A DNA stretch of 64,000 bases, from assembly GCF_000203915.1 (NCBI RefSeq), contig NC_008390.1:2294001-2358000 (forward strand), read 5' to 3'. A program made the translations under genes and the position numbers. Position 1 is the stretch's first letter, and each line of letters starts with the position of its first letter. The notes beneath the pieces were generated by a model. The model was not told the origin of the DNA. It saw only the letters and a program-made list of their open reading frames with translations, and did no database searches. Positions 1 through 8,136 of this stretch are shown here, piece after piece. Origin of the DNA: Burkholderia ambifaria AMMD (GTDB lineage: Bacteria > Pseudomonadota > Gammaproteobacteria > Burkholderiales > Burkholderiaceae).

Positions 1-2
1 TC

Positions 3-527
3 CTGAACAAGACGCTCAACAACCGGCCGATCGAGAAGATGGCGAAGCCGCTCGGCATCGTCGCGACAGATCTGCAGAGCGGCCAGCCGATCCTGTTCCA
101 GCAGGGCAATACGGGGCTCGCGGTGCGCGCGTCGTGCAGCGTGCCGTCGGTGTTCGAACCGGTGAGGATCGGCAACCGCGAGTACGTCGACGGCGGCCTC
201 GTGAGTCCGGTGCCCGCGTCGTTCGCACGCAAGATGGGCGCGAGCTTCGTGATCGCGGTCGACATCTCGGCGCGGCCGGACGGCGCGGCGACCAACAACC
301 CGATCGAGATGCTGCTGCAGACCTTCACGATCATGGGCCAGACGATCAAGTCCTACGAGCTCGACAAGTACGCGGACGTCGTGATCCGCCCGAACCTCGC
401 GGCGATGGGCGGCAGCGACTTCAACCAGCGCAACGCGGCAATCCTCGCGGGCGAGGAAGCCGTCGCGCGTATCATGCCCGAGCTGCAGCGCAAGCTCGCG
501 GCGGCCCGCGGCGTCGCGGCGGCGTAA
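3..527 (+). CDS. Patatin-like phospholipase (RssA-type), 3' part
   Basis: The reading frame is open from the window edge, so the N-terminus with the GXSXG nucleophile lies outside. The visible 174 residues contain the family's second catalytic motif, an Asp-Gly-Gly in EYVDGGLVSPVP, preceded by the usual stretch that checks for Ser/Val-rich core strands (RASCSVPSVFEPV). This matches the C-terminal half of bacterial patatin-like serine hydrolases of the RssA/NTE type, which act on phospholipid acyl chains. The precise substrate cannot be told. The gene ends just before a bidirectional terminator shared with the convergent NlpC/P60 gene. Confidence 0.85.
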   Translation: MNKTLNNRPIEKMAKPLGIVATDLQSGQPILFQQGNTGLAVRASCSVPSVFEPVRIGNREYVDGGLVSPVPASFARKMGASFVIAVDISARPDGAATNNPIEMLLQTFTIMGQTIKSYELDKYADVVIRPNLAAMGGSDFNQRNAAILAGEEAVARIMPELQRKLAAARGVAAA

Positions 528-593
528 TCGGACGCAGCGCGGTGCGCGACGCATGACGGCGCGCCGCCCCGCCGGTTCCGCGCACCTCAAAAC

Positions 594-629
594 AAAAAAC
601 CCTGCCGCCTTTCGGTGACAGGGTTTTTT
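594..629. terminator. Bidirectional rho-independent terminator
   Basis: A stem CCCTG (600-604) / CAGGG (619-623), extended by an A6 tract before and a T6 tract after, lies between the convergent phospholipase (+) and NlpC/P60 (-) genes. The A and T tracts let it work in both directions. Confidence 0.8.
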
Positions 630-654
630 CGATTCGGCGGCGCGCCGGCGAGCG

Positions 655-1326
655 TCAGTTGCTGCCGTTCGCGTCGTCGCCGATCGTCGCGCGCACGCGC
701 TGGCGCAGGTCGTCGGCCTTCATCGGAAACTCCGATTCGAGCCGGCGCGCGCCGGTGAACCGCTTTTCCCAGTAGCCGTTGTCGAGATCGTCGACGCGAA
801 TGGTGCTGCCCGTCGACGGCGAATGCACGAACTTGTTGTCGCCGATATAGATGCCGACGTGCGAGAACGTACGGCGCATCGTGTTGAAGAACACGAGGTC
901 GCCCGGCTTGAGGTTGCTCATGCTGACCTTCTCGCCCACGCGGCTCATTTCTTCCGCACGGCGCGGCAGCGACATGCCGAGCGTGTCCTGGAACACGTAG
1001 CGCACGAAGCCGCTGCAGTCGAGGCCCGAATCCGGCGAGTTGCCGCCCCAGCGATAGCGCACGCCGATCATGTTGAGCGCGCCGACGACCACGTCGCCTG
1101 CCTTGCCGGCCATGCCGGCGAGGAACGACTTCGCACCGCCGCTGGACGGCTGCGCGCTGGTCTGCTGGAGGGAGGAACCCGACCCGATCTGAGTCGAATT
1201 GCTGGCATTCTGGCTAAAACTGCTGACTTCGTCGGCGAACGCGCCGGGAGCTGCTGCGAACAGGGCGCCGATGAAGAGCCCGGCGATGGTGCGCGCGCAT
1301 GCCTGGGTCAAGGATCGATGCTGCAT
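655..1326 (-). CDS. NlpC/P60 family cell-wall endopeptidase, exported
   Basis: The 223-residue protein starts with a signal peptide (about residues 1-31, cleavage near AFA-DE), followed by a Ser/Gln-rich linker and a C-terminal NlpC/P60 domain from about residue 75. The catalytic Cys104 is in GLDCSGFVRY, with His156 in RTFSHVGIY and a second His168 in KFVHSP, giving the Cys-His-His triad of this family. Such enzymes cut the gamma-D-Glu-meso-DAP bond in peptidoglycan peptides in the periplasm. The gene stands alone with its own promoter and terminator. The exact peptidoglycan bond is inferred from family knowledge. Confidence 0.9.
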   Translation of the reverse strand: MQHRSLTQACARTIAGLFIGALFAAAPGAFADEVSSFSQNASNSTQIGSGSSLQQTSAQPSSGGAKSFLAGMAGKAGDVVVGALNMIGVRYRWGGNSPDSGLDCSGFVRYVFQDTLGMSLPRRAEEMSRVGEKVSMSNLKPGDLVFFNTMRRTFSHVGIYIGDNKFVHSPSTGSTIRVDDLDNGYWEKRFTGARRLESEFPMKADDLRQRVRATIGDDANGSN

Positions 1327-1378
1327 TGGGCGATGGAATTTGCTTAAAAATCAGCTGATTGGCGGAAAATTTCGGTCG

Positions 1379-1407
1379 ATACTAGCCAGCGCGTAATCGT
1401 TTGTCAA
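1379..1407 (-). promoter_or_regulatory. Sigma-70 promoter of the NlpC/P60 gene
   Basis: On the minus strand a perfect -35 TTGACA (1402-1407) is followed after 17 bp by TAGTAT (1379-1384). It sits in an AT-rich stretch 53 bp upstream of the start codon. This is one of the best consensus promoters in the window. Confidence 0.75.
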
Positions 1408-1454
1408 AACAAATTAATAAATACAATCGAGATGATCAGACCATTGGCGGCCTA

Positions 1455-3077
1455 TCACGCTTTCCAGACCGCTTTCAACAGCTTTTGTGTGTAAGGATGT
1501 GACGGTCTTTCGAAGATCTCGGCGACCTCTCCCGACTCCACGACGACCCCCTCCTGCATCACCGCGACGCGGTGCGCCATCGCGCCGATCACCTCCAGGT
1601 CGTGGCTGATGAACACGTAGCCCAGGTTGTATTTCTGTTGCAAATTGGCGAGCAGTTTCAGCACCTGCTGCTGGATCGACACGTCGAGCGCGGACGTCGG
1701 TTCGTCGAGGATCAGGATGCGGGGCTCAAGCACGAGCGCGCGCGCGATCGCGATCCGCTGGCGCTGGCCGCCCGAGAATTCATGCGGATAACGGTGCAGC
1801 ACCGTGCGGTCGAGCCCCACTTCGCGCAGCACGGCCAGCGACTTCGCGCGGCGCGCGTCCGGCGTCAGTTCCGGACGATGCAGTTCGAGCCCCTCGCCGA
1901 CGATCCGCTCGATCGTGTGACGGGGAGAAAGTGAACTGAAGGGATCCTGGAAGACGACCTGCATGTTCGAGCGCAGCGCGGTCTGCTCCCGGCCGCGATA
2001 GGTCGACAGCGCGCGCCCCTGGAATTCGATTTCGCCGTGCGTCGTCTTCTGCAGCCCGAGCAGCGCCATCGCGAGCGTCGACTTGCCGGACCCCGATTCG
2101 CCGACGATGCCGAGCGTCTCGCCCTGCCGCACCGACACTGATACATCCGCGACCGCCGTCACGGGCACCGTGCCGAACCAGCCCGCGAAGCCCGGCCGCT
2201 TGCGCGCGAACTGCACGCTGACATGGCGCGCGTCGAGCACGACGGGCGCAATCGGCATCACCGGCACGACCGCGCGCTGCGGGCGGCTGTTCAGCAGCCG
2301 CTGCGTATACGGATGCTCGGGCTGCGCGAAGATCCGCTCGACCGGCCCGGTTTCGACCAGCTTGCCGCGCTCCATCACCGCGACCCGATCGGCGAAGTGC
2401 CGCACGAGGTTCAGGTCGTGCGTGATCAGCAGGATCGCCATCCCGCGCTTTTCCGCCTCCTCGCGCTGCAGTTCGAGCAGCAGGTCGACGATCTGCGCGC
2501 GGATCGTCACGTCGAGCGCGGTGGTCGGCTCGTCCGCGAGCAGCAGGCGCGGCCGGCACGCGAGCGCCATCGCGATCATCGCGCGCTGCCGCTGGCCGCC
2601 CGACAGCTGGTGCGGGTAGCTGTCGACGCGCTTCTCCGGCTCCGCGATGCCCGTGCGCGCGAGCAGCGCGATCGCGCGCTTGCGCGCCTCGGCCGCCGTC
2701 ACGCCGTCGTGCAGCACGATCGTCTCGCCGATCTGCGCGCCGATCGTATACAGCGGGTTGAGCGCCGTCATCGGCTCCTGGAAGATCATCGCGATGTCCG
2801 AGCCGCGCAGCCCGCGCATCTCGCGCTCGCTCTTGGCCGCGAGGTCTTGTCCGGCCAGGCGGATCGTGCCGCTCACGTCGGCATCGCGCAGCAGCCGCAG
2901 GATCGCCAGCGCGGTCACGCTCTTGCCCGAGCCCGACTCGCCGACGAGCGCGACGCGCTCGCCGCGACCGATCGCGAGCGTCACGTCGTCGACGGCTACC
3001 GTGTCGCCGAAGCGCACATGCAGATGCTCGAGCGACAGCAGCGGTTCACCCGATTTCGCTACGACCGTGTCGCTCAT
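1455..3077 (-). CDS. yejF: Peptide ABC transporter, double ATPase subunit YejF
   Basis: 540 residues with two complete ABC ATPase domains in one chain. Walker A motifs GESGSGKS occur near residues 46-53 and again near 325, each followed by a signature ([16 protein letters not shown]) and a Walker B with an LLADEP or LILDEP core. This fused layout is typical of YejF, which energises the YejABEF importer for oligopeptides (and microcin C in Escherichia coli). The start is chosen at MSDTVV because it makes an ATGA overlap with the end of yejE. The open frame continues upstream only as out-of-frame sequence inside yejE. It is the last gene of the operon. Confidence 0.93.
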   Translation of the reverse strand: MSDTVVAKSGEPLLSLEHLHVRFGDTVAVDDVTLAIGRGERVALVGESGSGKSVTALAILRLLRDADVSGTIRLAGQDLAAKSEREMRGLRGSDIAMIFQEPMTALNPLYTIGAQIGETIVLHDGVTAAEARKRAIALLARTGIAEPEKRVDSYPHQLSGGQRQRAMIAMALACRPRLLLADEPTTALDVTIRAQIVDLLLELQREEAEKRGMAILLITHDLNLVRHFADRVAVMERGKLVETGPVERIFAQPEHPYTQRLLNSRPQRAVVPVMPIAPVVLDARHVSVQFARKRPGFAGWFGTVPVTAVADVSVSVRQGETLGIVGESGSGKSTLAMALLGLQKTTHGEIEFQGRALSTYRGREQTALRSNMQVVFQDPFSSLSPRHTIERIVGEGLELHRPELTPDARRAKSLAVLREVGLDRTVLHRYPHEFSGGQRQRIAIARALVLEPRILILDEPTSALDVSIQQQVLKLLANLQQKYNLGYVFISHDLEVIGAMAHRVAVMQEGVVVESGEVAEIFERPSHPYTQKLLKAVWKA

Positions 3078-4171
3078 CGCTGGCCTCCCGCGGCGCGCAC
3101 CGAGTCGGCGATGCGCGTGTCGAGCGCGTTGCGCAGCGCGTCGCCCATGAAGGTCAGCAGCAGCAGCGTCGTGACCAGCACGCCGAACGTCGACAGCGAG
3201 ATCCACCACGCGTCGAGGTTGCCCTTGCCCTGCGCGAGCAGCTCGCCGAGGCTCGGTGTCGGCGGCGGCACGCCGAGTCCGAGGAAGTCGAGGCTCGTGA
3301 GCGCGAGGATCGCGCCGCTCATCCGGAACGGCAGGAACGTGATCACGGGCGTCAGGCTGTTGGGCAGCACGTGACGCCAGATGATCTGCCAGTTCGTGAG
3401 CCCCATCGCGCGAGCCGCGCGCACATAGTCCTGGGTCCGGTTGCGCAGGAATTCGGCGCGCACGTAGTCGGCCAGGCCGATCCAGCCGAACAGCGACAGC
3501 AGCACGATCAGCAGCAGGAAGCTCGGCTCGAAGATCGACGCGAAGATGATTAGCAGGTACAGCTCCGGCAGCGAACTCCAGATCTCGATCAGCCGCTGTC
3601 CGACGATGTCGATGCGCCCGCCGAAGAAACCCTGCACCGCGCCCGCGGCGATCCCGAGCAGCGTGCCGATCACGGTCAGGATCAGCCCGAACTCGACCGA
3701 TACACGGAACCCGTACACGAGCCGCGCGAGCAGGTCGCGCCCCTGCGCATCGGTGCCGAGCCAGTTCTCGCGCGACGGCGGCGCCGGGTTCGGCACGCTC
3801 GAGAAGTAGTTCAGCGTGTCGTAGTAGTAACGGTTCGGCGGATAGACGACGAAGTTGCCCGGCGCCTCGAGCCGCTTGCGCACGTACGGATCGAGATAAT
3901 CGGCCTGCGCCGGGAAGTCGCCGCCGAAGGTCGTCTCCGGGTACGCATGGAACATCGGGAAATAGTAGTGATCGTCGTAGCGCACGACGAGCGGCTTGTC
4001 GTTCGACCACAGCGGCGCCGCGAGGCTCGCGGCGAACGCGACGAAGAAGATCACGAAGCTCCAGTAGCCGAGGCGCTGCTGGCGAAAGCGCTGCCAGACG
4101 CGGCGCGCGGGCGACGGCGACACGCGCGCACGCGCGGCGTCGACGCGGGACGACACGACGGCCCGGTTCAT
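3074..4171 (-). CDS. yejE: Peptide ABC transporter permease YejE
   Basis: 365-residue inner-membrane permease. A first membrane segment (about residues 35-53) is followed by a roughly 90-residue periplasmic part rich in Tyr, typical of YejE, then a permease domain with the conserved opening ENWLGTDAQGRDLLARL and about five more membrane helices. The EAA-type coupling loop reads YVRAARAMGLTNWQIIWRHVLPN. It should pair with YejB to form the channel. It overlaps yejF by 4 nt and lies 48 nt after yejB. Confidence 0.93.
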   Translation of the reverse strand: MNRAVVSSRVDAARARVSPSPARRVWQRFRQQRLGYWSFVIFFVAFAASLAAPLWSNDKPLVVRYDDHYYFPMFHAYPETTFGGDFPAQADYLDPYVRKRLEAPGNFVVYPPNRYYYDTLNYFSSVPNPAPPSRENWLGTDAQGRDLLARLVYGFRVSVEFGLILTVIGTLLGIAAGAVQGFFGGRIDIVGQRLIEIWSSLPELYLLIIFASIFEPSFLLLIVLLSLFGWIGLADYVRAEFLRNRTQDYVRAARAMGLTNWQIIWRHVLPNSLTPVITFLPFRMSGAILALTSLDFLGLGVPPPTPSLGELLAQGKGNLDAWWISLSTFGVLVTTLLLLTFMGDALRNALDTRIADSVRAAGGQR

Positions 4172-4219
4172 CGCGATCCTCGCCCGATCGCCCCAGGCAT
4201 GCGGATGGCTCGTTTCATG

Positions 4220-5263
4220 TCAGCGCTCCAGGTTGTCGAATTGAATGCGCGGGTCGACCCACACGTAGCAGAGGTCGGAGACCAGCTTGGTCGCGAGCCC
4301 GATCAGCGTGAACAGGTACAGCGTGCCGAGCACGACCGGGTAGTCGCGCCGCACGACCGACTCGTACGACAGCAGCCCGAGGCCGTCGAGCGAGAACAGC
4401 GTCTCGATCAGCAGGCTGCCCGTGAAGAACGCACCGATGAACGCGGCCGGGAAGCCGACGATCAGCGGCAGCATCGCGTTGCGGAACACGTGCTTCCACA
4501 GCACGGTGCGCTCGGCGAGCCCTTTCGCGCGCGCGGTCAGCACGTACTGCTTGCGGATCTCGTCGAGAAACGCATTCTTCGTGAGCATCGTGATGACCGC
4601 GAAGCTGCCGACGACCGACGCCGTGATCGGCAGCGCGATGTGCCACAGATAGTCGAGCACCTTGCCGGCGACCGACAGCTGCGCGAAGTTGTCCGACGTG
4701 AGCCCGCGCAGCGGAAACAGCTGCCAGAACGAGCCGCCGCCGAACAGCACGAGCAGCAGCACGCCGAGCACGAAGCCCGGGATCGCATAGCCGATCAGCA
4801 CGACGAGGCTCGTCGCGACGTCGAACGGCGAGCCGTTGCGCACGGCCTTCGCGATGCCGAGCGGCACGGAGATCAGGTAGGTGACGAAGAACGTCCACAA
4901 CCCGATGCTGATCGACACCGGCAGCTTCTGCACGATCAGCGACCACACGCTCTGGTGGCGGAAGTAGCTGTCGCCGAGGTCGAAGCGCGCGAAGCGCTCG
5001 AGCATCAGCCAGTAGCGCTCGAGCGGCGGCTTGTCGAAGCCGTACAGCGCCTTGAGCTGCGCGAGCTGCTGCGCATCGACGCCGGTATGCGCACGCATCC
5101 CGAACGGCGTCGCGCCCTGCTCCGTCGCGCCCTTGCGCAATTCCTGCACGGCCTGTTCGACCGGGCCGCCCGGCACGAACTGGATCACGGCGAACGTGAG
5201 CGTGAGCACGCCGATGAGCGTCGGGATCATCAGCAGCAGGCGTTTGAGGATGTAGCTCCACAT
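4220..5263 (-). CDS. yejB: Peptide ABC transporter permease YejB
   Basis: 347-residue DppB-type permease starting MWSYILKRLLLMIPTLIG, with the N-terminal helix usual for the family and about six membrane segments. The coupling loop (YVLTARAKGLAERTVLWKHVFRN) is clear near residue 240. The long loop between the first and second helices (about residues 35-130) fits YejB. It is the second gene of the yejABEF operon, between the solute-binding protein and YejE. Confidence 0.93.
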   Translation of the reverse strand: MWSYILKRLLLMIPTLIGVLTLTFAVIQFVPGGPVEQAVQELRKGATEQGATPFGMRAHTGVDAQQLAQLKALYGFDKPPLERYWLMLERFARFDLGDSYFRHQSVWSLIVQKLPVSISIGLWTFFVTYLISVPLGIAKAVRNGSPFDVATSLVVLIGYAIPGFVLGVLLLVLFGGGSFWQLFPLRGLTSDNFAQLSVAGKVLDYLWHIALPITASVVGSFAVITMLTKNAFLDEIRKQYVLTARAKGLAERTVLWKHVFRNAMLPLIVGFPAAFIGAFFTGSLLIETLFSLDGLGLLSYESVVRRDYPVVLGTLYLFTLIGLATKLVSDLCYVWVDPRIQFDNLER

Positions 5264-5314
5264 AGGTGGCGACTCGCGATCGATAGGCTGGGTTGAACGA
5301 AGGGCCGGCGTGCT

Positions 5315-7198
5315 TCACTGGCCGGGCTTGGCCCACCAGGTCGACACGACCCAGCCCTCGGCCGAATAGTACAGCGGCAGCGTTTGCGGATAGCCGAGCG
5401 TGCGCTTGTAGGCGATCCGGTGCGTCGTGCTGTACCACTGAGGCACCGCGTAATAGCCGTGCATCAGCACGCGGTCGAGCGCGTGGGTCGCGTCGAGCAG
5501 CTCGTCGCGCGTCTGCGCGGTGCCGAGTGCATGCAGCAGCGCGTCGACGGCCGGCGACTTCAGGCCGATGAGGTTGTCCGAGCCCGGCTCGTCGGCGAAC
5601 TTGCTGCCGTAGCGCGAGAACTGCTCGGCACCCGGCACCTGCACGCCCGGCAGGCGGACCGTCGTCATGTCGTAGTCGAACGCGTCGAGCCGCTTTTGCA
5701 GCAGCGCGTAATCGGCCGTGCGAAAGCGCGCTTCGATGCCGAGCTTCGCGAGGTTGCGCCGAAAGGCCGTCACGATGCCTTCCATCGCAGCGCCCGAATC
5801 GTCGAGGATCTCGAACTCGAACGGCTCGCCCTGCGCGTTGCGCAGCGCGCCGTCGCGGTAGGTCCAGCCGGCCTCCGCGAGCAGCGCGCGCGCCTTCAGC
5901 AGGTTCGCGCGCAGCGAGCCCGGCGGGTTCGTGCTCGGTTGCGAGACCATCGGGCCAAACACGGCCGGATCGAGTTGCGCGCGCAACGGTTCCAGCAGCT
6001 TCAACTCGCCCGGGCCCGGCGTGCCGGTTGCCTGCAGGTCGGTGTCGGCGAAATAGCTGTCGAGGCGCGTGTACGCGCCATAGAACAACTGGCGGTTCAG
6101 CCATTCGAAGTCGAACGCGAGATCGAGCGCCTGGCGCACGCGCACGTCGCGAAACAACGGCCGGCGCAGGTTCATGAAGAAACCCTGCATGCCCGCGCCG
6201 TTGTGCTGGCGGAATTCGCGCTTGACGAGCTCGCCGCTGTCGAAGCGCTTGCCGACGTCGCGCCGCGCCCAGTTGCGCGCGATGTATTCGACCAGCACGT
6301 CGTACTCGCCGGCCTTGAACGCCTCGAGCCGCGCGACGCCGTCGCCGTACAGCTTGTAGACGATCCGCTCGAAGTTGTGGGTGCCGACCCGCACCGGCAG
6401 GTCGGCGCCCCAGTACGCGGGATTGCGCCGGTACGTAATGGTGCGGCCGTTGTCGTGGCGCTCGATCAGATACGGGCCGCTGCCGATCGGCTGCTCGAAC
6501 GCGAGCTGGTCGAACGGAATCCGCGAACCGTCCGCGCGCAGCCCCCACTTGCGCGAGAACACCGGCACGCCGCCGGCGATCAGCGGCAGTTCGCGGTTCG
6601 GGCTGCGGAATTCGAACCGCACGGTCGCGCGGTCGATCACGACGGCCTTCGCGATTTCAGCGAAATACGCGCCGAACTGTGGCGCGGCCTGCTTGCTCTT
6701 CAGCGTCTCGAACGAAAACCTGACGTCGTCGGCCGTGACCGGGTCGCCGTTCGAGAAGCGCGCGCGCGGGTTCAGGTGGAACGTGACCGAGCGGCGGTCC
6801 GGCGCGATCTCGATGTCGTCGGCGAGCAGCCCGTAGGCGGACGCCGGTTCGTCCGAGCTGCCGGTCGTGAGGCTCTCGAACAGCATGTCGATGCCCGGCG
6901 CGGCATTGCCGCGCATCGTGAACGGATTGAACTTGTCGAACGACGTCAGCCGGCTCGGATTAGCTAGCACGAGCGTGCCGCCCTTCGGCGCATCCGGGTT
7001 CACGTAGTCGAAATGCTTGAAGCCCGGCGGATATTTCGGCTCCCCGTACTGCGCGATCGCATATGCCGCATGCGCGGCCGTCGCGGCCAGTACCGCCTGT
7101 ATTGTCCATACGGCCGCGGTGCGGCCGGCGGCGCGGACCGCCTGCGCGGCGCCGGATCGGAGGCGCGCGGCGGTGGTCCGGGGCGAACCCTTCGTCAT
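5315..7198 (-). CDS. yejA: Periplasmic peptide-binding protein YejA
   Basis: 627-residue solute-binding protein of the extracellular family 5 (SBP_bac_5) type. A long, Arg/Ala-rich N-terminal leader ends in AATAAHAAYA, a plausible signal peptide cleavage site near residue 45. The mature part opens with the YejA-like YGEPKYPPGFKHFDYVNPDAPKGG and ends in VSTWWAKPGQ. The start at MTKGSPRTT is chosen because upstream in-frame codons have no family similarity. It delivers peptides to YejBEF. It is the first gene of the operon, 51 nt before yejB. Confidence 0.9.
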   Translation of the reverse strand: MTKGSPRTTAARLRSGAAQAVRAAGRTAAVWTIQAVLAATAAHAAYAIAQYGEPKYPPGFKHFDYVNPDAPKGGTLVLANPSRLTSFDKFNPFTMRGNAAPGIDMLFESLTTGSSDEPASAYGLLADDIEIAPDRRSVTFHLNPRARFSNGDPVTADDVRFSFETLKSKQAAPQFGAYFAEIAKAVVIDRATVRFEFRSPNRELPLIAGGVPVFSRKWGLRADGSRIPFDQLAFEQPIGSGPYLIERHDNGRTITYRRNPAYWGADLPVRVGTHNFERIVYKLYGDGVARLEAFKAGEYDVLVEYIARNWARRDVGKRFDSGELVKREFRQHNGAGMQGFFMNLRRPLFRDVRVRQALDLAFDFEWLNRQLFYGAYTRLDSYFADTDLQATGTPGPGELKLLEPLRAQLDPAVFGPMVSQPSTNPPGSLRANLLKARALLAEAGWTYRDGALRNAQGEPFEFEILDDSGAAMEGIVTAFRRNLAKLGIEARFRTADYALLQKRLDAFDYDMTTVRLPGVQVPGAEQFSRYGSKFADEPGSDNLIGLKSPAVDALLHALGTAQTRDELLDATHALDRVLMHGYYAVPQWYSTTHRIAYKRTLGYPQTLPLYYSAEGWVVSTWWAKPGQ

Positions 7199-7334
7199 AG
7201 AGGCCCTGTCGGTCGATTGGGGGGATGTAATGTAGGTCGATTCTACCCATTCAATTCGACGCCGAGCCAACTTGCTCGCGCGCGTGCGTGACGTCACCGC
7301 GCCGCGGCCTCCGCGTGCGGCCGGCGCGGGCAAA

Positions 7335-7361
7335 AGAAAACCGCCACGCGGGCGGTTTTCT
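7335..7361 (-). terminator. Rho-independent terminator after the PXPV gene
   Basis: An 11-bp perfect stem (AGAAAACCGCC at 7335-7345 with GGCGGTTTTCT at 7351-7361) and a 5-nt loop. On the minus strand it follows the PXPV-repeat gene and precedes the yej operon. Confidence 0.75.
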
Positions 7362-7410
7362 GTTGATGCGGCGCATGCGTCAGGCCTGCGCCATGTGCAC
7401 TGTTTGTCGA

Positions 7411-7791
7411 TCAGCGCCAGCCGTTGTGGCGGCCGTTGTCCCAGTGACCGTGACGACGCTCGTCGCCCCAGCCGCGGCCGTGATGGCGATACCACTCGTC
7501 GCGCCCCCAGTAGCGGCGGCCGTCCCAGTAGCGATCGCCGTGCCAGCCGATCACGATCGCCGGTGCCGGCGCATAAACGGGCGCCGGTGCATACACAGGC
7601 GCCGGTGCATACACGGGCGCCGGCTGGTAGACGACCGGCGGAGGCGGCGGCGCATACACGGGCGCAGGCGCGACGTAGACCGGAGCCGGCACGCCGACGT
7701 TGATCCCGACATTGACTCCCGCCATTGCTGCGCCCGACACGAGCAAGGCCGTCATACCGGTCAAGAGCGAGGCAACACGCAAAGTCTTCAT
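7411..7791 (-). CDS. Exported PXPV-repeat protein
   Basis: 126 residues. The start MKTLRVASLL is chosen because AAGAGGAA lies just upstream and it gives a clean signal peptide ending at AAMAG (about residue 22). The middle (about 30-80) is a Pro/Val/Tyr/Ala repeat with several PAPVYAP units, the PXPV repeat found in many Burkholderia exported proteins. The tail is rich in Trp, Arg, His, Gly and Tyr (RYWDGRRYWGRDEW). No enzyme motif is visible. It is probably periplasmic or envelope-associated; its function is unknown. Confidence 0.8.
   Translation of the reverse strand: MKTLRVASLLTGMTALLVSGAAMAGVNVGINVGVPAPVYVAPAPVYAPPPPPVVYQPAPVYAPAPVYAPAPVYAPAPAIVIGWHGDRYWDGRRYWGRDEWYRHHGRGWGDERRHGHWDNGRHNGWR
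7572..7625. repeat. Three tandem 18-bp units coding PXPV repeats
   Basis: Three near-identical 18-bp units of the form CATACAC(A/G)GGCGCCGGTG follow each other at 7572-7589, 7590-7607 and 7608-7625. They encode Val-Tyr-Ala-Pro-Ala-Pro in the minus-strand gene, so copy number may vary by slippage without shifting the frame. Confidence 0.85.
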
Positions 7792-8136
7792 GGATTCCTC
7801 TTCGAGTTGTTTCATGTGTGATTCGACTATAGCGGCAAGCGCCGTGCCCGCATATTTCAAGTTTGTAAGAACTGATGCGCGGGATGGCAACCGGAAGCGC
7901 GGCTAACGTCTTGTAACAATTGACGACGCGCCGCCGTACCCGCCTGACCGGGCGTTCTTGCCGCGCCGGCCGCCCGCCCTCTTCATCCTTTCCGCCCGTT
8001 CCTAAAACATCTTTCATCCTGGCCCGCGCCCGGCGTTAAGCGGCGCCACGCACACTGCGCGAGCCGATGCGGGTTCACGCCGCGCTTCGACACCTCGCTG
8101 ACAGGCCGGCGCCCCGCGCCGGCGGAGACCTCGCCG
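7792..8136. other. Divergent intergenic region between PXPV gene and efflux operon
   Basis: 345 bp without a gene. It must hold the promoters of the minus-strand PXPV gene and the plus-strand efflux operon. No consensus -35/-10 pair stands out. The notable element is the motif at 8003-8019, which matches a sequence upstream of the response-regulator gene. Confidence 0.7.
8003..8019. promoter_or_regulatory. Candidate response-regulator site upstream of the efflux operon
   Basis: The sequence TAAAACATCTTTCATCC has the layout T(G/A)AA-N6-TTCA. Its last 15 bases (8005-8019) match 17260-17274 upstream of the response-regulator gene in 14 of 15 positions. It lies 118-134 bp before the RND start codon. 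Function as an operator is inferred. Confidence 0.45.

Noticed and set aside
1455..4010. An 851-residue open frame on the minus strand
   Set aside because: Only the part from 3077 down is YejF. The upstream part is out-of-frame sequence inside yejE with Arg/Ala-rich, non-homologous translation.
5315..8017. A 900-residue version of YejA
   Set aside because: Upstream of MTKGS the frame runs through intergenic DNA and across the PXPV gene in another frame; the normal length is about 600 residues.
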